Both the position numbers and the translations under genes were made by a program. Positions 11,349 through 23,934 of a stretch of 64,000 nt of DNA are shown one piece after another. The notes beneath the pieces were generated by a model. That model was not told the DNA's origin. It saw only the letters and a list, made by a program, of their open reading frames with translations, and ran no database searches. The DNA is from Pseudomonas extremaustralis (GTDB taxonomy: Bacteria > Pseudomonadota > Gammaproteobacteria > Pseudomonadales > Pseudomonadaceae), in contig NZ_LT629689.1 of the NCBI RefSeq assembly GCF_900102035.1, positions 5,331,001 through 5,395,000 of the forward strand, given 5' to 3'. How positions within the stretch are numbered: the stretch's first letter is position 1; every line of letters starts with the position of its first letter.

Positions 11349-12203
11349 ATGGCCACACACGAAGACGGCAAGACTCCCAACCTGTCGCGGGAAGAGCAAA
11401 AGGATGTGGACGACAACCAGCCACCCCGGGCGGCGGTGCTCCACGAAATCATCCGCACCCAGGGCGACCAGGAACTGGAGCGCAGCGTCGCCGCCCTGTG
11501 GTGGTCGGCGCTGGCGGCCGGGTTGACCATGGGCCTGTCGCTGATGGCGATGGGTTTGCTCAATTCGCGCCTGCCGGACGGCGAGGCTTTCAAAGTGATC
11601 GCCAGCTTTGGCTACTGCGCGGGCTTTTTGGCGGTGATCCTCGCGCGCCAGCAACTGTTCACGGAAAACACCCTCACCGCCGTATTGCCGGTGATGAGCA
11701 AACCTACATGGGCCAATGTCGGGCGGCTGTTGAGGTTGTGGAGCGTGGTGCTGGTGGGCAACCTCTGCGGCACGCTGCTGGTGGCCTACGTGATGCTGCA
11801 CCTGCCGATCTTCGACACCAAGACCGACCATGCCTTCCTTGAGATCGGCCGCAAGATCATGGAGAACTCCCCCGGCCAGATGTTCGCCAAAGGCATCGTT
11901 TCCGGCTGGATGATCGCCACCATGGTGTGGATGATCCCGTCGATGGAAAGCGCCAAGATGTGGATCATCATCCTCATCACCTACCTGATGGCGCTGGGGG
12001 ACTTCACCCACATCGTCGTCGGCTCCGCGGAAGTGTCGTACCTAGTGTTTGCCGGCGAGTTGCCGTGGAAGGATTTCTGGCTGGTGTTCGCCGGCCCGAC
12101 CCTGGCGGGCAACATCGTCGGCGGCAGCTTTATCTTTGCGCTGATCAGCCATGCGCAGATCCGCAGTGAGAGCAGCTTGCCCATCGACAGCGATAAACGA
12201 TGA
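11349..12203 (+). CDS. Formate/nitrite transporter (FNT) family channel, YfdC-like
   Basis: 284-aa membrane protein with a hydrophilic N-terminus (about 45 residues, rich in Asp, Glu and Lys) and six hydrophobic segments. FNT landmarks: ALWWSALAAGLTMGLSLM, the LARQQLFTENTLTAVLPVM region after helix 2, PGQMFAKGIVSGWMIATMVWM, and GDFTHIVVGSAEV. FNT channels pass small monovalent anions such as formate, nitrite and lactate. The YfdC branch has no assigned substrate. The start codon has only a weak SD (CTCTGG). It is probably a separate transcription unit from the phospholipase. Confidence 0.87.
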   Translation: MATHEDGKTPNLSREEQKDVDDNQPPRAAVLHEIIRTQGDQELERSVAALWWSALAAGLTMGLSLMAMGLLNSRLPDGEAFKVIASFGYCAGFLAVILARQQLFTENTLTAVLPVMSKPTWANVGRLLRLWSVVLVGNLCGTLLVAYVMLHLPIFDTKTDHAFLEIGRKIMENSPGQMFAKGIVSGWMIATMVWMIPSMESAKMWIIILITYLMALGDFTHIVVGSAEVSYLVFAGELPWKDFWLVFAGPTLAGNIVGGSFIFALISHAQIRSESSLPIDSDKR

Positions 12204-12286
12204 GCAGAGCGGCTAGGCAAATGAAGGCGGCTTGGCGTTTTTAGTGCTAAACCTCTAACCGCTGTTTAAAACGACAAAAGGAATGA

Positions 12287-12676
12287 ATGATGACGGCCGC
12301 TTTCTGGTGTGTATTGATCGCGATTTTTCTGCCTTACCTGTGCACAGGCGTGGCCAAGTTCAGCGGTGGCAAGTTCGGTCCACGGCAGAACCACGACCCT
12401 CGTGCCTTCCTCGAAACCCTCGAAGGCTTCGCCAAGCGTGCCCATAACGCGCAGCTCAACAGTTTTGAAGTCACCCCGGCGTTTGCAGCGGCGGTGATCA
12501 TTGCGCACGTGGCGGGTACCGCCTCGCTGGTGACCATCAACGTGCTGGCCGTGCTGTTTATCACCAGTCGCCTGCTGTACATCATCTGCTACCTGGCCGA
12601 CTGGGCGATCCTGCGCTCCCTGGTGTGGGCGGTGGGCATGGCGTTGATCGCGAGTTTCTTCTTCGTCTCGATCTGA
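12287..12676 (+). CDS. MAPEG family membrane protein
   Basis: 129-aa protein with four hydrophobic helices. It has the MAPEG pattern: a first helix ending LPYLCTGVAKFSGGKFGPRQNHDPR, then AKRAHNAQLNSFEVTPAFAAAVI and SRLLYIICYLADW. MAPEG proteins include glutathione-dependent membrane enzymes, but the function of bacterial small members is mostly unknown. AAAGGAATG precedes a double ATG (12287 and 12290) and either could be used. Confidence 0.88.
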   Translation: MMTAAFWCVLIAIFLPYLCTGVAKFSGGKFGPRQNHDPRAFLETLEGFAKRAHNAQLNSFEVTPAFAAAVIIAHVAGTASLVTINVLAVLFITSRLLYIICYLADWAILRSLVWAVGMALIASFFFVSI

Positions 12677-12697
12677 GGCCATGCACAAACCCCTTGT

Positions 12698-12718
12698 GGG
12701 AGGGCGCAAGTCCCTCCC
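12698..12718. terminator. Stem-loop between convergent genes
   Basis: GGGAGGG and CCCTCCC form a 7-bp stem with a CGCAAGT loop between the MAPEG gene and the end of mltA. It may end either transcript, although no strong T-run follows. It could also be a REP remnant. Confidence 0.55.
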
Positions 12719-12728
12719 AGCATTTCAT

Positions 12729-13904
12729 CTAGAGCGTCTCCGGCACCTGGGGCAACGCCGCGCCTTTGGGCCATAACATCCAGATTTGCCCCTGCTGCTT
12801 CATGTTCCCGGCCAGTTCGCCGGCCGCCTCGCCGGTGCCCCAGAACAGGTCCGCGCGCACTTCACCGGTGATTGCGCCGCCGGTGTCCTGCGCCGCTACC
12901 GGACGCGTAATCGGCGAGCCATCGGGCTTGGTCGTGGACAGCCACAACAGGCTGCCCAGCGGGATCACCTTGCGGTCCACCGCCACGCTGTAGCCGGCGG
13001 TCAATGGCACGTTCAGCGAGCCGCGCGGGCCTTCGTTGCTGTCGGGGCGGGCGCTGAAAAATACATAGCTGGGGTTGCTCGCCAGCAGCTCCGGGATGCG
13101 TTGCGGGTGTGCCTTGGCCCAGGCGCTGATGGCGCCCATGGTCACGTCTTCCTTTTTCAACTCGCCTTGCTCCACCAGCCAGCGGCCGATCGGGCGATAG
13201 GGGTAGCCGTTCTGGTCGCCATAACCGATGCGCAGTTGCCGGCCACCGGCCAGTTGGATGCGGCCCGAGCCCTGGATTTGCAGGAATTGCAGGTCCATCG
13301 GGTCTGTCAGCCAGGCAATCGGCGTGGCGCTGGAACCCTGGCCGTTGATGGTGCTGGCGTCGTCATACGGCTTGAGCACGCGCCCTTCGAGGCGACCGCG
13401 CAGGCGCTTGCCCTTGAGTTCGGGGTAGATGCTTTCCAGGTTGACGATGATCAGGTCGTCCGGCACGCCATACACCGGCACATGGGCGGTGGCGGTTTTG
13501 GTCAGGCTGCCGGGGTAGACCGGTTCGTAGTAGCCGGTGATCAGGCCGTTGGGGGTGTTGTCGGCCGAGCGCAGGCCGAACACATCCAGGCGCTCCTTGA
13601 GAAAGCCGCGAACCGCCACGGCATCGCCCGGCACGCCGGTTGCCGCGGCACAGGTCGCGCCCCATATGGGATCGGCCTTCAGGCGTTGGCAGGCACTGCG
13701 CCAGGATTCAAAACCGGCCAGCAGGTCGCTGTCGGACACCGCTGGCAAGGCTTCCCACGGTGCGCTCGCATACGTGGCGACGGCGTGGGGTTTCAAAGTT
13801 TCATCTTTGCCGGTGTCTTTGCCCGCATCGCAGCCGGCCAGGAGCGCGATCATCGGCAGAGCCCACGCCAGTCGGCGGTTCCAGGCGTTCAAAAGGATTT
13901 TCAT
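12729..13904 (-). CDS. mltA: Membrane-bound lytic murein transglycosylase A
   Basis: 391-aa outer-membrane lipoprotein that cleaves the MurNAc-GlcNAc bond of peptidoglycan with formation of 1,6-anhydroMurNAc. The start at 13904 (MKILLNAWNRRLAWALPMI) gives a lipoprotein signal ending LLAGC, and AGGA lies 9 nt upstream. Upstream in-frame ATGs at 13952, 13913 and 13910 are less well placed. MltA domain: NGLITGYYEPVYPG, LKGKRLRGRLEGRVLKPYDD, FLQIQGSGRIQL. The C-terminal 3D domain has VAAQDTGGAI with the catalytic Asp. WGTG follows as usual. Confidence 0.95.
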   Translation of the reverse strand: MKILLNAWNRRLAWALPMIALLAGCDAGKDTGKDETLKPHAVATYASAPWEALPAVSDSDLLAGFESWRSACQRLKADPIWGATCAAATGVPGDAVAVRGFLKERLDVFGLRSADNTPNGLITGYYEPVYPGSLTKTATAHVPVYGVPDDLIIVNLESIYPELKGKRLRGRLEGRVLKPYDDASTINGQGSSATPIAWLTDPMDLQFLQIQGSGRIQLAGGRQLRIGYGDQNGYPYRPIGRWLVEQGELKKEDVTMGAISAWAKAHPQRIPELLASNPSYVFFSARPDSNEGPRGSLNVPLTAGYSVAVDRKVIPLGSLLWLSTTKPDGSPITRPVAAQDTGGAITGEVRADLFWGTGEAAGELAGNMKQQGQIWMLWPKGAALPQVPETL

Positions 13905-14032
13905 AGACATCATTCCTGAAGCGATTGCCCGGGATTCAACCCATCCTGGCAACCCTTATTGTTAATAGGGCTATTGGTGTTTACGGGCGGGGCGAGGATA
14001 CTGGCCGCCGTTTCCCGTGACCCTGAGCCACC

Positions 14033-14482
14033 ATGACTTTTAAAAAATTGACGGTTGTATTGCTGGCCTGCCTGGCCTTGTCCGCCTGCGGCGGTGTCGA
14101 TCCGAATTCCCCGCTGGGTCAGCGCAAGGCGATCTTCAAACAGATGCTCAAGACCGGCGAAGACCTGGGCGGCATGCTGCGTGGGCGTATCCCGTTCGAC
14201 GGGGCGAAGTTCGCCGAAGGCGCGGTCAAGCTCGATGCGCTGTCCCATGAACCGTGGAAGCATTTCCCGAGCGTGCGTGAAGAAGATCACACCAGCGCCA
14301 AGGACGACGTGTGGCAGAAACAGGCGCAATTCCAGGCGCTGGCCCGCGATCTTGAAGCGGCCACCGGTGAATTGGTGATCGCCAGCCAAGTCCAGCCCTA
14401 CAAGGTCAGCAACCTGGGGCCTGCGGTGCAGAAAGTCGAAGATGCGTGCAGCGCCTGCCATAAGCAGTTCCGGGACCACTGA
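14033..14482 (+). CDS. Cytochrome c' family lipoprotein
   Basis: 149-aa protein with a lipoprotein signal (VVLLACLALSAC, lipidated Cys19) followed by a helical region and a single haem site CSACH near the C-terminus. C-terminal CxxCH in a four-helix protein is the hallmark of cytochrome c'. These bind NO or CO and may act in nitrosative stress protection or electron transfer. The protein would be anchored in the periplasm by its lipid. It converges with the DUF1090 gene with only 6 nt between their ends. Confidence 0.88.
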   Translation: MTFKKLTVVLLACLALSACGGVDPNSPLGQRKAIFKQMLKTGEDLGGMLRGRIPFDGAKFAEGAVKLDALSHEPWKHFPSVREEDHTSAKDDVWQKQAQFQALARDLEAATGELVIASQVQPYKVSNLGPAVQKVEDACSACHKQFRDH

Positions 14483-14488
14483 CGGTTA

Positions 14489-14884
14489 TTACTGGTCGAG
14501 TTCTTCTACGGCGTCCTGCAGCTCTTTGCGCGCTTCGGCGAGTTTGTCCTTGCGCTTGTTGATCTTGTCCGCGTCGCCCTTTTTCATCGCCTTGTCGAGG
14601 TCGGCCTGACGGCGGCTGACTTCGTGCTTGGCGTCGAGCACCCTGTTTTCCCGCTGCTTTTTCAGGGAGGCGTCGGTGCAATTGGCGGTGACTTCGCTCA
14701 GGGCTTTTTCCAGGCCGGCCTGTTGTTCGCTGTTGCCATGGGCCTTGGCCTGTTCGATCTGGGTGCTGATGGCCTGGCGCTTGGCGGCGCAGCCGGTGAG
14801 TGGAGCGGCTTCTTCGGCCGCCAACAGCGGCAGGGTCATGAAGCTTGCGACGGTAAACAGGGCAAAAGGGGCGAGAAATTTCAT
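14489..14884 (-). CDS. DUF1090 family periplasmic protein
   Basis: 131-aa secreted protein resembling E. coli YqjC. It has a signal peptide (MKFLAPFALFTVASFMTLP, cleavage near LLAAEEA), one conserved Cys pair (LTGCAAKRQAI, VTANCTDASL), and a long charged helix rich in Lys, Glu and Arg (about residues 75-128), probably a coiled coil. The start at 14884 is preferred over 14896 because GGAG is well spaced and the signal peptide is cleaner. The function is unknown. Confidence 0.87.
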   Translation of the reverse strand: MKFLAPFALFTVASFMTLPLLAAEEAAPLTGCAAKRQAISTQIEQAKAHGNSEQQAGLEKALSEVTANCTDASLKKQRENRVLDAKHEVSRRQADLDKAMKKGDADKINKRKDKLAEARKELQDAVEELDQ

Positions 14885-14954
14885 GTGGAACTCCAAGGTC
14901 GCAATCTGACGGCAGGATGAATTCTGCCGTTGTTCAAAGGTGGCCGGCTCGGCT

Positions 14955-16649
<1,695 letters not shown>

Positions 16650-16676
16650 CTAAATGATCCGCTCGGCCACAAAAAA

Positions 16677-16694
16677 GCCCCGACAGTGCGGGGC
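16677..16694 (-). terminator. Intrinsic terminator of metK
   Basis: AGCCCCG and CGGGGCT pair around ACAGTG. T-runs lie on both sides (five to six residues). It lies past the metK stop on the minus strand. Confidence 0.9.
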
Positions 16695-16756
16695 TTTTTA
16701 CGCGGTGTTTCCAGGGGCTCGGACGGCCTGCCCAAGTCCCTGGATACCTTAGGCGA

Positions 16757-17947
<1,191 letters not shown>

Positions 17948-17966
17948 CTCGATGTTTTCCTGATAT

Positions 17967-18962
17967 TTACCGATGGTGAGTGTCGCCAGCCGGCCGCTGA
18001 AAATGGCGGACCTGGATCTGGAAACCATTACGTAAACCTACATAGAGGCTTTCCCCGGGAACGAGTCCCGCAGCGGTGGCCCAACGGGCCAGATCGTCCT
18101 GTTCGAACCCCAACCAGAGATCACCGCAGGCCTCCCTGGCCCAATTCTGGTTGTGGCTGCATAAATCCGTAACCAGCAGGCTACCGCCGGGGTGCAGCAA
18201 CCCGGCCATGTGCTTGAGCGCGTCGGCGGGTGCGGCGAAATGGTGCAAGACCATGTTCAGCACCACGCAGTCGGCCTTGAGCGTCGGGGTGTTCAGCGCG
18301 TCGGCCAATTGCAGGGTGACATTGCCCAACGCCTCGCGCTCGCAGAGCTGGCGCGCCAGGTCGAGCATCGCCGGGCTGTTGTCCAGGGCCGTGACCTGCC
18401 TGAACCTGCGCGCCAGGTCCGGCAGGAAACCGCCATCCCCAGGCCCGATTTCCATCGCCGTGGCCTTATCACTGAAGCTCAGCTTGTCGAGCAGCGCCAG
18501 TACGCTGTCGCGGTATTGGGGCAAGCCCGCGATCAGGTCCTGTTGGGCGCGAAACTTCTCGGCGACCCGTGCGAAAAAGTCCTGGCTGGCGGCGGCGCGT
18601 TGCCCATGGACTTGACCGATGCGCGATTGCACCTCGTGCGGCAGGTTCAGGCTGTCCACTTCTTCGAGCAGCGCGGCGTGCAGCTTGCCGCCCAGCAGGT
18701 CGGTGTGGGGCAGGGCGCGGCGATAGAAAATCGCGTTGCCTTCGCGGCGGGTGGCCACCAGGTCGGCCTGGGACAGCACTTTCAAGTGGTGGCTCATGCC
18801 CGACTGGCCGATGGCGAAAATCTGCGCCAGCTCCAGTACGCCGAAAGAATCGTTGGCCAGTGCGCGCAATACGTTCAGGCGCAACGGGTCGCCAGCAGCC
18901 TTGCATAAGGCAGCCAGGTCATCGCCATCGTCAGGACGCAGGGAGGGCACGGGTAGGTTCAT
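17967..18962 (-). CDS. ArsR-type regulator fused to a SAM-dependent methyltransferase domain
   Basis: 331-aa fusion. Residues ~10-100 form an ArsR winged helix ([45 protein letters not shown]). Residues ~150-320 form a class-I methyltransferase fold with the SAM motif [15 protein letters not shown], acidic motif LDNSPAML, and VLNMVLHHF. It sits directly upstream of metK. The same order occurs in P. aeruginosa (PA0547-metK). The natural reading is a sensor that binds SAM or SAH in the C-terminal domain and controls methyl-cycle genes, like the SahR group of ArsR regulators. Whether it methylates anything is unknown. A perfect palindrome lies 43-64 nt upstream of its start. Confidence 0.88.
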   Translation of the reverse strand: MNLPVPSLRPDDGDDLAALCKAAGDPLRLNVLRALANDSFGVLELAQIFAIGQSGMSHHLKVLSQADLVATRREGNAIFYRRALPHTDLLGGKLHAALLEEVDSLNLPHEVQSRIGQVHGQRAAASQDFFARVAEKFRAQQDLIAGLPQYRDSVLALLDKLSFSDKATAMEIGPGDGGFLPDLARRFRQVTALDNSPAMLDLARQLCEREALGNVTLQLADALNTPTLKADCVVLNMVLHHFAAPADALKHMAGLLHPGGSLLVTDLCSHNQNWAREACGDLWLGFEQDDLARWATAAGLVPGESLYVGLRNGFQIQVRHFQRPAGDTHHR

Positions 18963-19004
18963 AAGGCCAGCAGTCTAGAGACGGGTGGAAATCCCTGCAA
19001 GGCC

Positions 19005-19026
19005 AATATCAAAAAGTTTTGATATT
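19005..19026. promoter_or_regulatory. Perfect 10-bp inverted repeat, likely operator of the ArsR-methyltransferase gene
   Basis: Half-sites AATATCAAAA and TTTTGATATT are separated by AG, upstream of the ArsR-type gene and 196 bp before tkt. Size and symmetry fit a dimeric winged-helix repressor. Autoregulation of the regulator-metK unit is inferred. Confidence 0.7.
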
Positions 19027-19221
19027 GATCGATAAGTGGCGGTTATAAGCCGTCGCTATAACTTCCAGGCGAACCCGTGAAAGGTTTCTGCGGATGAATG
19101 CCGTGCAAACCACAGGAAAAACACCGCCAAGTGACTATCTGTCATTGCCCGCAGGCGGTGGCTGAGGGAAAATGCCGGTCCTTTTTTCCGTTTCTTTTAT
19201 TCAGCCCCCAGGAGAACAGCG

Positions 19222-21219
19222 ATGCCCAGCCGTCGTGAGCGTGCCAACGCCATTCGTGCCCTCAGCATGGATGCCGTGCAAAAAGCCAACAGCGGCCATC
19301 CCGGTGCCCCGATGGGCATGGCGGATATCGCCGAGGTACTCTGGCGCGACTACCTGAAACACAACCCGACCAACCCGTCTTTCGCCGACCGTGACCGCTT
19401 CGTACTGTCCAACGGCCACGGCTCGATGCTGATCTACTCGCTGCTGCACCTGACCGGCTACGATCTCACCATCGACGATCTGAAAAGCTTCCGCCAACTG
19501 CACAGCCGCACCCCCGGCCACCCTGAATTCGGCTACACCCCAGGCGTCGAGACCACCACCGGTCCCCTGGGCCAAGGCCTGGCCAACGCAGTCGGTTTCG
19601 CGCTGGCGGAAAAAGTCCTGGGCGCGCAGTTCAACCGCCCTGGCCACGACATCGTCGACCACCACACCTACGTGTTCCTGGGTGATGGCTGCATGATGGA
19701 AGGCATTTCCCACGAAGTCGCTTCCCTGGCCGGTACCCTGGGCCTGGGCAAGCTGATCGCGTTCTACGATGACAACGGTATCTCCATCGACGGCGAAGTC
19801 GAAGGCTGGTTCACCGACGACACCCCTAAGCGTTTCGAAGCCTACAACTGGCAGGTGATCCGCAATGTCGACGGCCACGACCCGGAAGAGATCAAGACCG
19901 CCATCGATACCGCCCGCAAGAGCGAGCGTCCGACCCTGATCTGCTGCAAGACCACCATCGGCTTCGGCTCGCCGAACAAGCAAGGTAAAGAAGACTGCCA
20001 CGGCGCCCCACTGGGTGACGCGGAAATCGCCCTGACCCGTGAAGCCCTGAAGTGGAACTACGGCCCGTTCGAAATCCCGGCCGACATCTACGCCGAATGG
20101 GATGCGAAGGAAAAAGGCCTGGCCACCGAAGCCGAGTGGGACCAGCGTTTCGCCGCCTACTCCGCCGAGTTCCCTGAGCTTGCCAATGAACTGGTACGCC
20201 GCCTGGCCGGTGACCTGCCTGCCGACTTCGCGGAAAAAGCCTCGGCCTACATCGCCGAAGTCGCGGCCAAGGGCGAAACCATCGCCAGCCGTAAAGCCAG
20301 CCAGAACACCCTCAACGCCTTCGGTCCGCTGCTGCCTGAGTTCCTCGGCGGTTCGGCCGACCTGGCCGGTTCCAACCTGACCCTGTGGAAAGGTTGCAAA
20401 GGTGTCTCGGCCGAAGACGCCAGCGGCAACTACATGTACTACGGCGTGCGCGAGTTCGGCATGAGCGCCATCATGAACGGCGTGTCCCTGCACGGCGGCC
20501 TGGTGCCTTACGGCGCGACCTTCCTGATGTTCATGGAATATGCGCGCAACGCAGTGCGCATGGCCGCGCTGATGAAGAAGCGTGTGATCCATGTCTACAC
20601 CCACGACTCCATCGGCCTGGGCGAAGACGGCCCGACCCACCAGCCGGTCGAGCAACTGACCAGCCTGCGCACCACGCCGAACCTGGACTGCTGGCGCCCA
20701 GCCGACGCGGTCGAATCCGCCGTGGCCTGGAAGCATGCCATCGAGCGCAAGGACGGCCCTTCGGCGCTGATCTTCTCGCGCCAGAACCTGCAACATCAGG
20801 TGCGCACCGATGCACAGATCGCCGACATCAGCCGTGGTGGCTACGTGCTCAGGGACTGCGTCGGCGAGCCGGAACTGATCCTGATCTCCACCGGTTCCGA
20901 AGTCGGCCTGACCGTTCAGGCCTACGACAAGCTGACCGAGCAAGGCCGCAACGTGCGCGTTGTGTCCATGCCCTGCACCAGCGTGTTCGAAGCCCAGGAC
21001 GCCGGCTACAAGCAATCGGTCCTGCCGTTGCAGGTCAGCGCACGTATCGCCATCGAAGCGGCGCACGCCGACTACTGGTACAAGTACGTGGGCCTGGAAG
21101 GTCGCGTGATCGGCATGACCACCTACGGTGAGTCGGCGCCGGCACCGGCCTTGTTCGAAGAGTTCGGCTTCACCCTGGAAAACATCCTGGGTCAGGCTGA
21201 AGAGCTGCTGGAAGACTAA
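19222..21219 (+). CDS. tkt: Transketolase
   Basis: 665-aa thiamine-diphosphate enzyme of the pentose phosphate pathway that transfers two-carbon ketol units between sugar phosphates. Landmarks: [15 protein letters not shown], the TPP/Mg motif [54 protein letters not shown], the catalytic region [16 protein letters not shown], and [16 protein letters not shown]. The ATG follows CAGGAG. It begins the tkt-epd-pgk-fba central-carbon series. It is separated from epd by a REP pair, so partial uncoupling is likely. Confidence 0.98.
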   Translation: MPSRRERANAIRALSMDAVQKANSGHPGAPMGMADIAEVLWRDYLKHNPTNPSFADRDRFVLSNGHGSMLIYSLLHLTGYDLTIDDLKSFRQLHSRTPGHPEFGYTPGVETTTGPLGQGLANAVGFALAEKVLGAQFNRPGHDIVDHHTYVFLGDGCMMEGISHEVASLAGTLGLGKLIAFYDDNGISIDGEVEGWFTDDTPKRFEAYNWQVIRNVDGHDPEEIKTAIDTARKSERPTLICCKTTIGFGSPNKQGKEDCHGAPLGDAEIALTREALKWNYGPFEIPADIYAEWDAKEKGLATEAEWDQRFAAYSAEFPELANELVRRLAGDLPADFAEKASAYIAEVAAKGETIASRKASQNTLNAFGPLLPEFLGGSADLAGSNLTLWKGCKGVSAEDASGNYMYYGVREFGMSAIMNGVSLHGGLVPYGATFLMFMEYARNAVRMAALMKKRVIHVYTHDSIGLGEDGPTHQPVEQLTSLRTTPNLDCWRPADAVESAVAWKHAIERKDGPSALIFSRQNLQHQVRTDAQIADISRGGYVLRDCVGEPELILISTGSEVGLTVQAYDKLTEQGRNVRVVSMPCTSVFEAQDAGYKQSVLPLQVSARIAIEAAHADYWYKYVGLEGRVIGMTTYGESAPAPALFEEFGFTLENILGQAEELLED

Positions 21220-21246
21220 GGCTGTAGAGTGAGGTGGCTGGACTGG

Positions 21247-21345
21247 CCTCATCGCGAGCAAGCCCGCTCCCACATTTGATCGGATTCACATGGCTTCAAA
21301 TGTGAACCCATTCCAAGTGTGGGAGCGGGCTTGCTCGCGATAGCA
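21247..21345. repeat. REP pair (BIME), GGAGCGGGCTTGCTCGCGA type
   Basis: Inverted REP copies in the tkt-epd gap: TCGCGAGCAAGCCCGCTCCC and, inverted, GGGAGCGGGCTTGCTCGCGA. This is a second sequence class, different from the GGGAGGGGGCTTGCTCCCGAT class elsewhere in the window. Confidence 0.88.
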
Positions 21346-21386
21346 GTCGACCCGCCACCCTATTACCCAAGGTAATCGAGAACCCC

Positions 21387-22436
21387 ATGCCTCAACCGCG
21401 TCCCTACAAAGTTGCACTCAACGGCTACGGCCGCATTGGTCGTTGCGTCTTGCGTGCTCTGTTCGAGCGAGGGGCGGCGGCCGGGTTTGAAATTGTTGCG
21501 ATCAACGATCTGGCCGACATGGCCAGCATCGAATACCTGACACGCTTTGACTCCACCCACGGCCGGTTCCCCGGTGAAGTGCGGGTGGAAGGCGATTGTC
21601 TGCATATCAAGGGCCACTGCGTGAAAGTGCTGCGCAGTGCCACCCCCGAGGGCATCGACTGGGCGGCGCTGGGCGTCGACCTGGTGTTGGAATGCTCCGG
21701 TGCCTATAACACCCGTGCCGATGGCCAGCGTTTCCTCGACGCCGGCGCGCCGCGTGTGCTGTTTTCCCAGCCGATGGCCAGCGAGGCGGATGTCGACGCC
21801 ACCATCGTCTACGGCATCAACCAGGATTGCCTGACCGGCGATGAGCGCCTGGTGTCCAACGCCTCCTGCACCACCAACTGCAGCGTGCCGCTGTTGCGCC
21901 TGCTGGATCAGGCGATCGGTATCGATTACGTGTCGATCACCACGATTCACTCGGCGATGAACGACCAACCGGTGATCGACGCCTATCATCATGAAGACCT
22001 GCGTCGCACGCGCTCGGCGTTTCAGTCGGTGATTCCGGTGTCCACCGGGCTGGCGCGTGGTATCGAGCGACTGTTGCCGGAACTTGCCGGGCGAATTCAG
22101 GCCAAAGCCGTGCGGGTGCCGACGGTAAACGTGTCGTGCCTGGACATCACCATGCAAACCGTCAGCGATACCGACGCGGTTGAGGTCAACCGGATTCTGC
22201 GCGACGCCGCCACCAGCGGCCCGCTCAAAGGCCTGCTGGCCTACACCGAGTTGCCCCACGCCAGTTGCGATTTCAACCATGACCCGCATTCGGCCATCGT
22301 CGATGCCAGCCAGACCCGCGTTTCCGGCCCCCGGCTGGTGAACATCCTGGCCTGGTTCGACAACGAATGGGGGTTTGCCAACCGAATGCTGGACGTCGCA
22401 GAACACTATCTGCAAACAGCCTCTCCACAACTTTAG
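21387..22436 (+). CDS. epd: D-erythrose-4-phosphate dehydrogenase
   Basis: 349-aa GAPDH-like enzyme that oxidises erythrose-4-phosphate to 4-phosphoerythronate, the first step of pyridoxal phosphate synthesis. Features: NAD fold KVALNGYGRIGRCVLRAL, catalytic Cys in SNASCTTNCSVPLL, THSAMNDQPVIDAYH, and WFDNEWGFANRML. The insertion between the Cys motif and the phosphate loop and the HHEDLRRTRSAFQSVIP segment favour Epd over glycolytic Gap. Its place between tkt and pgk is the classic location of epd. Confidence 0.94.
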   Translation: MPQPRPYKVALNGYGRIGRCVLRALFERGAAAGFEIVAINDLADMASIEYLTRFDSTHGRFPGEVRVEGDCLHIKGHCVKVLRSATPEGIDWAALGVDLVLECSGAYNTRADGQRFLDAGAPRVLFSQPMASEADVDATIVYGINQDCLTGDERLVSNASCTTNCSVPLLRLLDQAIGIDYVSITTIHSAMNDQPVIDAYHHEDLRRTRSAFQSVIPVSTGLARGIERLLPELAGRIQAKAVRVPTVNVSCLDITMQTVSDTDAVEVNRILRDAATSGPLKGLLAYTELPHASCDFNHDPHSAIVDASQTRVSGPRLVNILAWFDNEWGFANRMLDVAEHYLQTASPQL

Positions 22437-22454
22437 CCTCAGGAATTGCCACCC

Positions 22455-23618
22455 ATGACCGTGTTGAAGATGACCGACCTCGATCTGCAAGGTAAACGCG
22501 TACTGATTCGTGAAGACCTCAACGTCCCGATCAAGGACGGTGTGGTCGCCAGCGATGCGCGAATCCTGGCCTCGCTGCCGACCATCAAGCTGGCCCTGGA
22601 AAAAGGCGCGGCCGTGATGGTCTGCTCCCACCTGGGTCGTCCGACCGAAGGTGAGTTCTCCGCGGAAAACAGCCTCAAGCCTGTGGCCGACTACCTGAGC
22701 AAGGCCCTGGGCCGCAACGTGCCGCTGGTGGCTGACTATCTGGGTGGCGTGGACGTCAAGCCCGGCGACATCGTGCTGTTCGAAAACGTGCGCTTCAACA
22801 AGGGCGAGAAAAAGAACAGCGACGAACTGGCCCAGCAATACGCCGCCCTGTGCGACGTGTTCGTGATGGACGCCTTCGGCACCGCCCACCGCGCCGAAGG
22901 TTCCACCCACGGCGTAGCCAAGTTCGCCAAGGTCGCGGCCGCCGGCCCATTGCTGGCTGCCGAGCTGGACGCACTGGGCAAGGCCCTGAAGGCGCCGGCC
23001 CAGCCGATGGCGGCGATCGTGGCCGGCTCCAAAGTCTCCACCAAGCTGGACGTGCTCAACAGCCTGAGCCAGATCTGCAACCAATTGATCGTCGGCGGCG
23101 GCATTGCCAACACCTTCCTGGCCGCTGCCGGTCACCCGGTGGGCAAGTCCCTGTACGAGCCGGACCTGCTCGACACCGCCCGCGCCATCGCCGCCAAGGT
23201 CAGCGTGCCGCTGCCGGTGGACGTGGTCGTGGCCAAGGAATTCGCCGAAAGCGCCGAAGCCACCGTCAAGCTGGTTGCTGACGTGGCCGCCGACGACATG
23301 ATCCTGGACATTGGCCCGCAAACCGCAGCCAACTTCGCCGAACTGCTGAAAGCCTCGCGGACCATCCTGTGGAACGGTCCGGTCGGCGTGTTCGAGTTCG
23401 ACCAATTCGGCAACGGCACCAAAGTGCTGGCCAAGGCGATTGCCGAAAGCTCGGCATTCTCCATCGCCGGCGGCGGCGACACCCTGGCGGCCATCGACAA
23501 ATATGGCGTGGCTGACCAGATCTCCTACATTTCTACCGGTGGCGGCGCATTCCTCGAATTCGTCGAGGGCAAAGTCCTGCCCGCCGTGGAAGTGCTGGAA
23601 ACCCGAGCCAAAGGCTGA
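22455..23618 (+). CDS. pgk: Phosphoglycerate kinase
   Basis: 387-aa glycolytic and gluconeogenic kinase converting 1,3-bisphosphoglycerate and ADP to 3-phosphoglycerate and ATP. Features: [75 protein letters not shown] and the C-terminal ATP region [39 protein letters not shown]. The ATG at 22455 follows AGGAATTGCC. An ATG 9 nt earlier is less likely. It begins 18 nt after the epd stop, so it is one operon with epd. Confidence 0.98.
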   Translation: MTVLKMTDLDLQGKRVLIREDLNVPIKDGVVASDARILASLPTIKLALEKGAAVMVCSHLGRPTEGEFSAENSLKPVADYLSKALGRNVPLVADYLGGVDVKPGDIVLFENVRFNKGEKKNSDELAQQYAALCDVFVMDAFGTAHRAEGSTHGVAKFAKVAAAGPLLAAELDALGKALKAPAQPMAAIVAGSKVSTKLDVLNSLSQICNQLIVGGGIANTFLAAAGHPVGKSLYEPDLLDTARAIAAKVSVPLPVDVVVAKEFAESAEATVKLVADVAADDMILDIGPQTAANFAELLKASRTILWNGPVGVFEFDQFGNGTKVLAKAIAESSAFSIAGGGDTLAAIDKYGVADQISYISTGGGAFLEFVEGKVLPAVEVLETRAKG

Positions 23619-23647
23619 GGCTTGTGGCCCGGAAAAGGAGTTTTCCC

Positions 23648-23875
23648 ATGACCAAGTCGTTGGCACTGATGATCGCGGCAGGCCTGTTGGCCGGCTGCGG
23701 CAGCACGCCAAGCGCCAAGCCTGCGCCTGGCGCGGCGGTGGCGCCGCAGAAAAAAGGCTGCTACCAGGCTGACTGGCAAGCCGAGACCATGCCGGTGATC
23801 AACAAGCGCATCGGCAACGAACGGCTGGATAAATACGACTCTGCGCCCAACGGTCAGGAACAGGGTTGCCCTTGA
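23648..23875 (+). CDS. Small lipoprotein (hypothetical)
   Basis: 75-aa protein starting MTKSLALMIAAGLLAGCGS, a clear lipoprotein signal with lipidation at Cys17. The remaining ~58 residues include KKGCYQADWQAETMPVINKR and a C-terminal QGCP, two Cys that could form a disulfide. AAAGGAG upstream supports the start at 23648. It lies between pgk and fba with a second lipoprotein gene, the same arrangement as in P. aeruginosa. The function is unknown. Confidence 0.82.
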   Translation: MTKSLALMIAAGLLAGCGSTPSAKPAPGAAVAPQKKGCYQADWQAETMPVINKRIGNERLDKYDSAPNGQEQGCP

Positions 23876-23934
23876 CGGGTCTGATCAACTAACCGACAGC
23901 ATCGGCGGCCCTGGCCCCGGTGCGAGGATTGGCA

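Noticed and set aside
19201..21273. 690-codon open frame opposite tkt
   Set aside because: Antisense shadow. tkt has all TPP motifs.
21363..23711. 782-codon open frame opposite epd and pgk
   Set aside because: Antisense of two clear enzymes with no motif or ribosome site.
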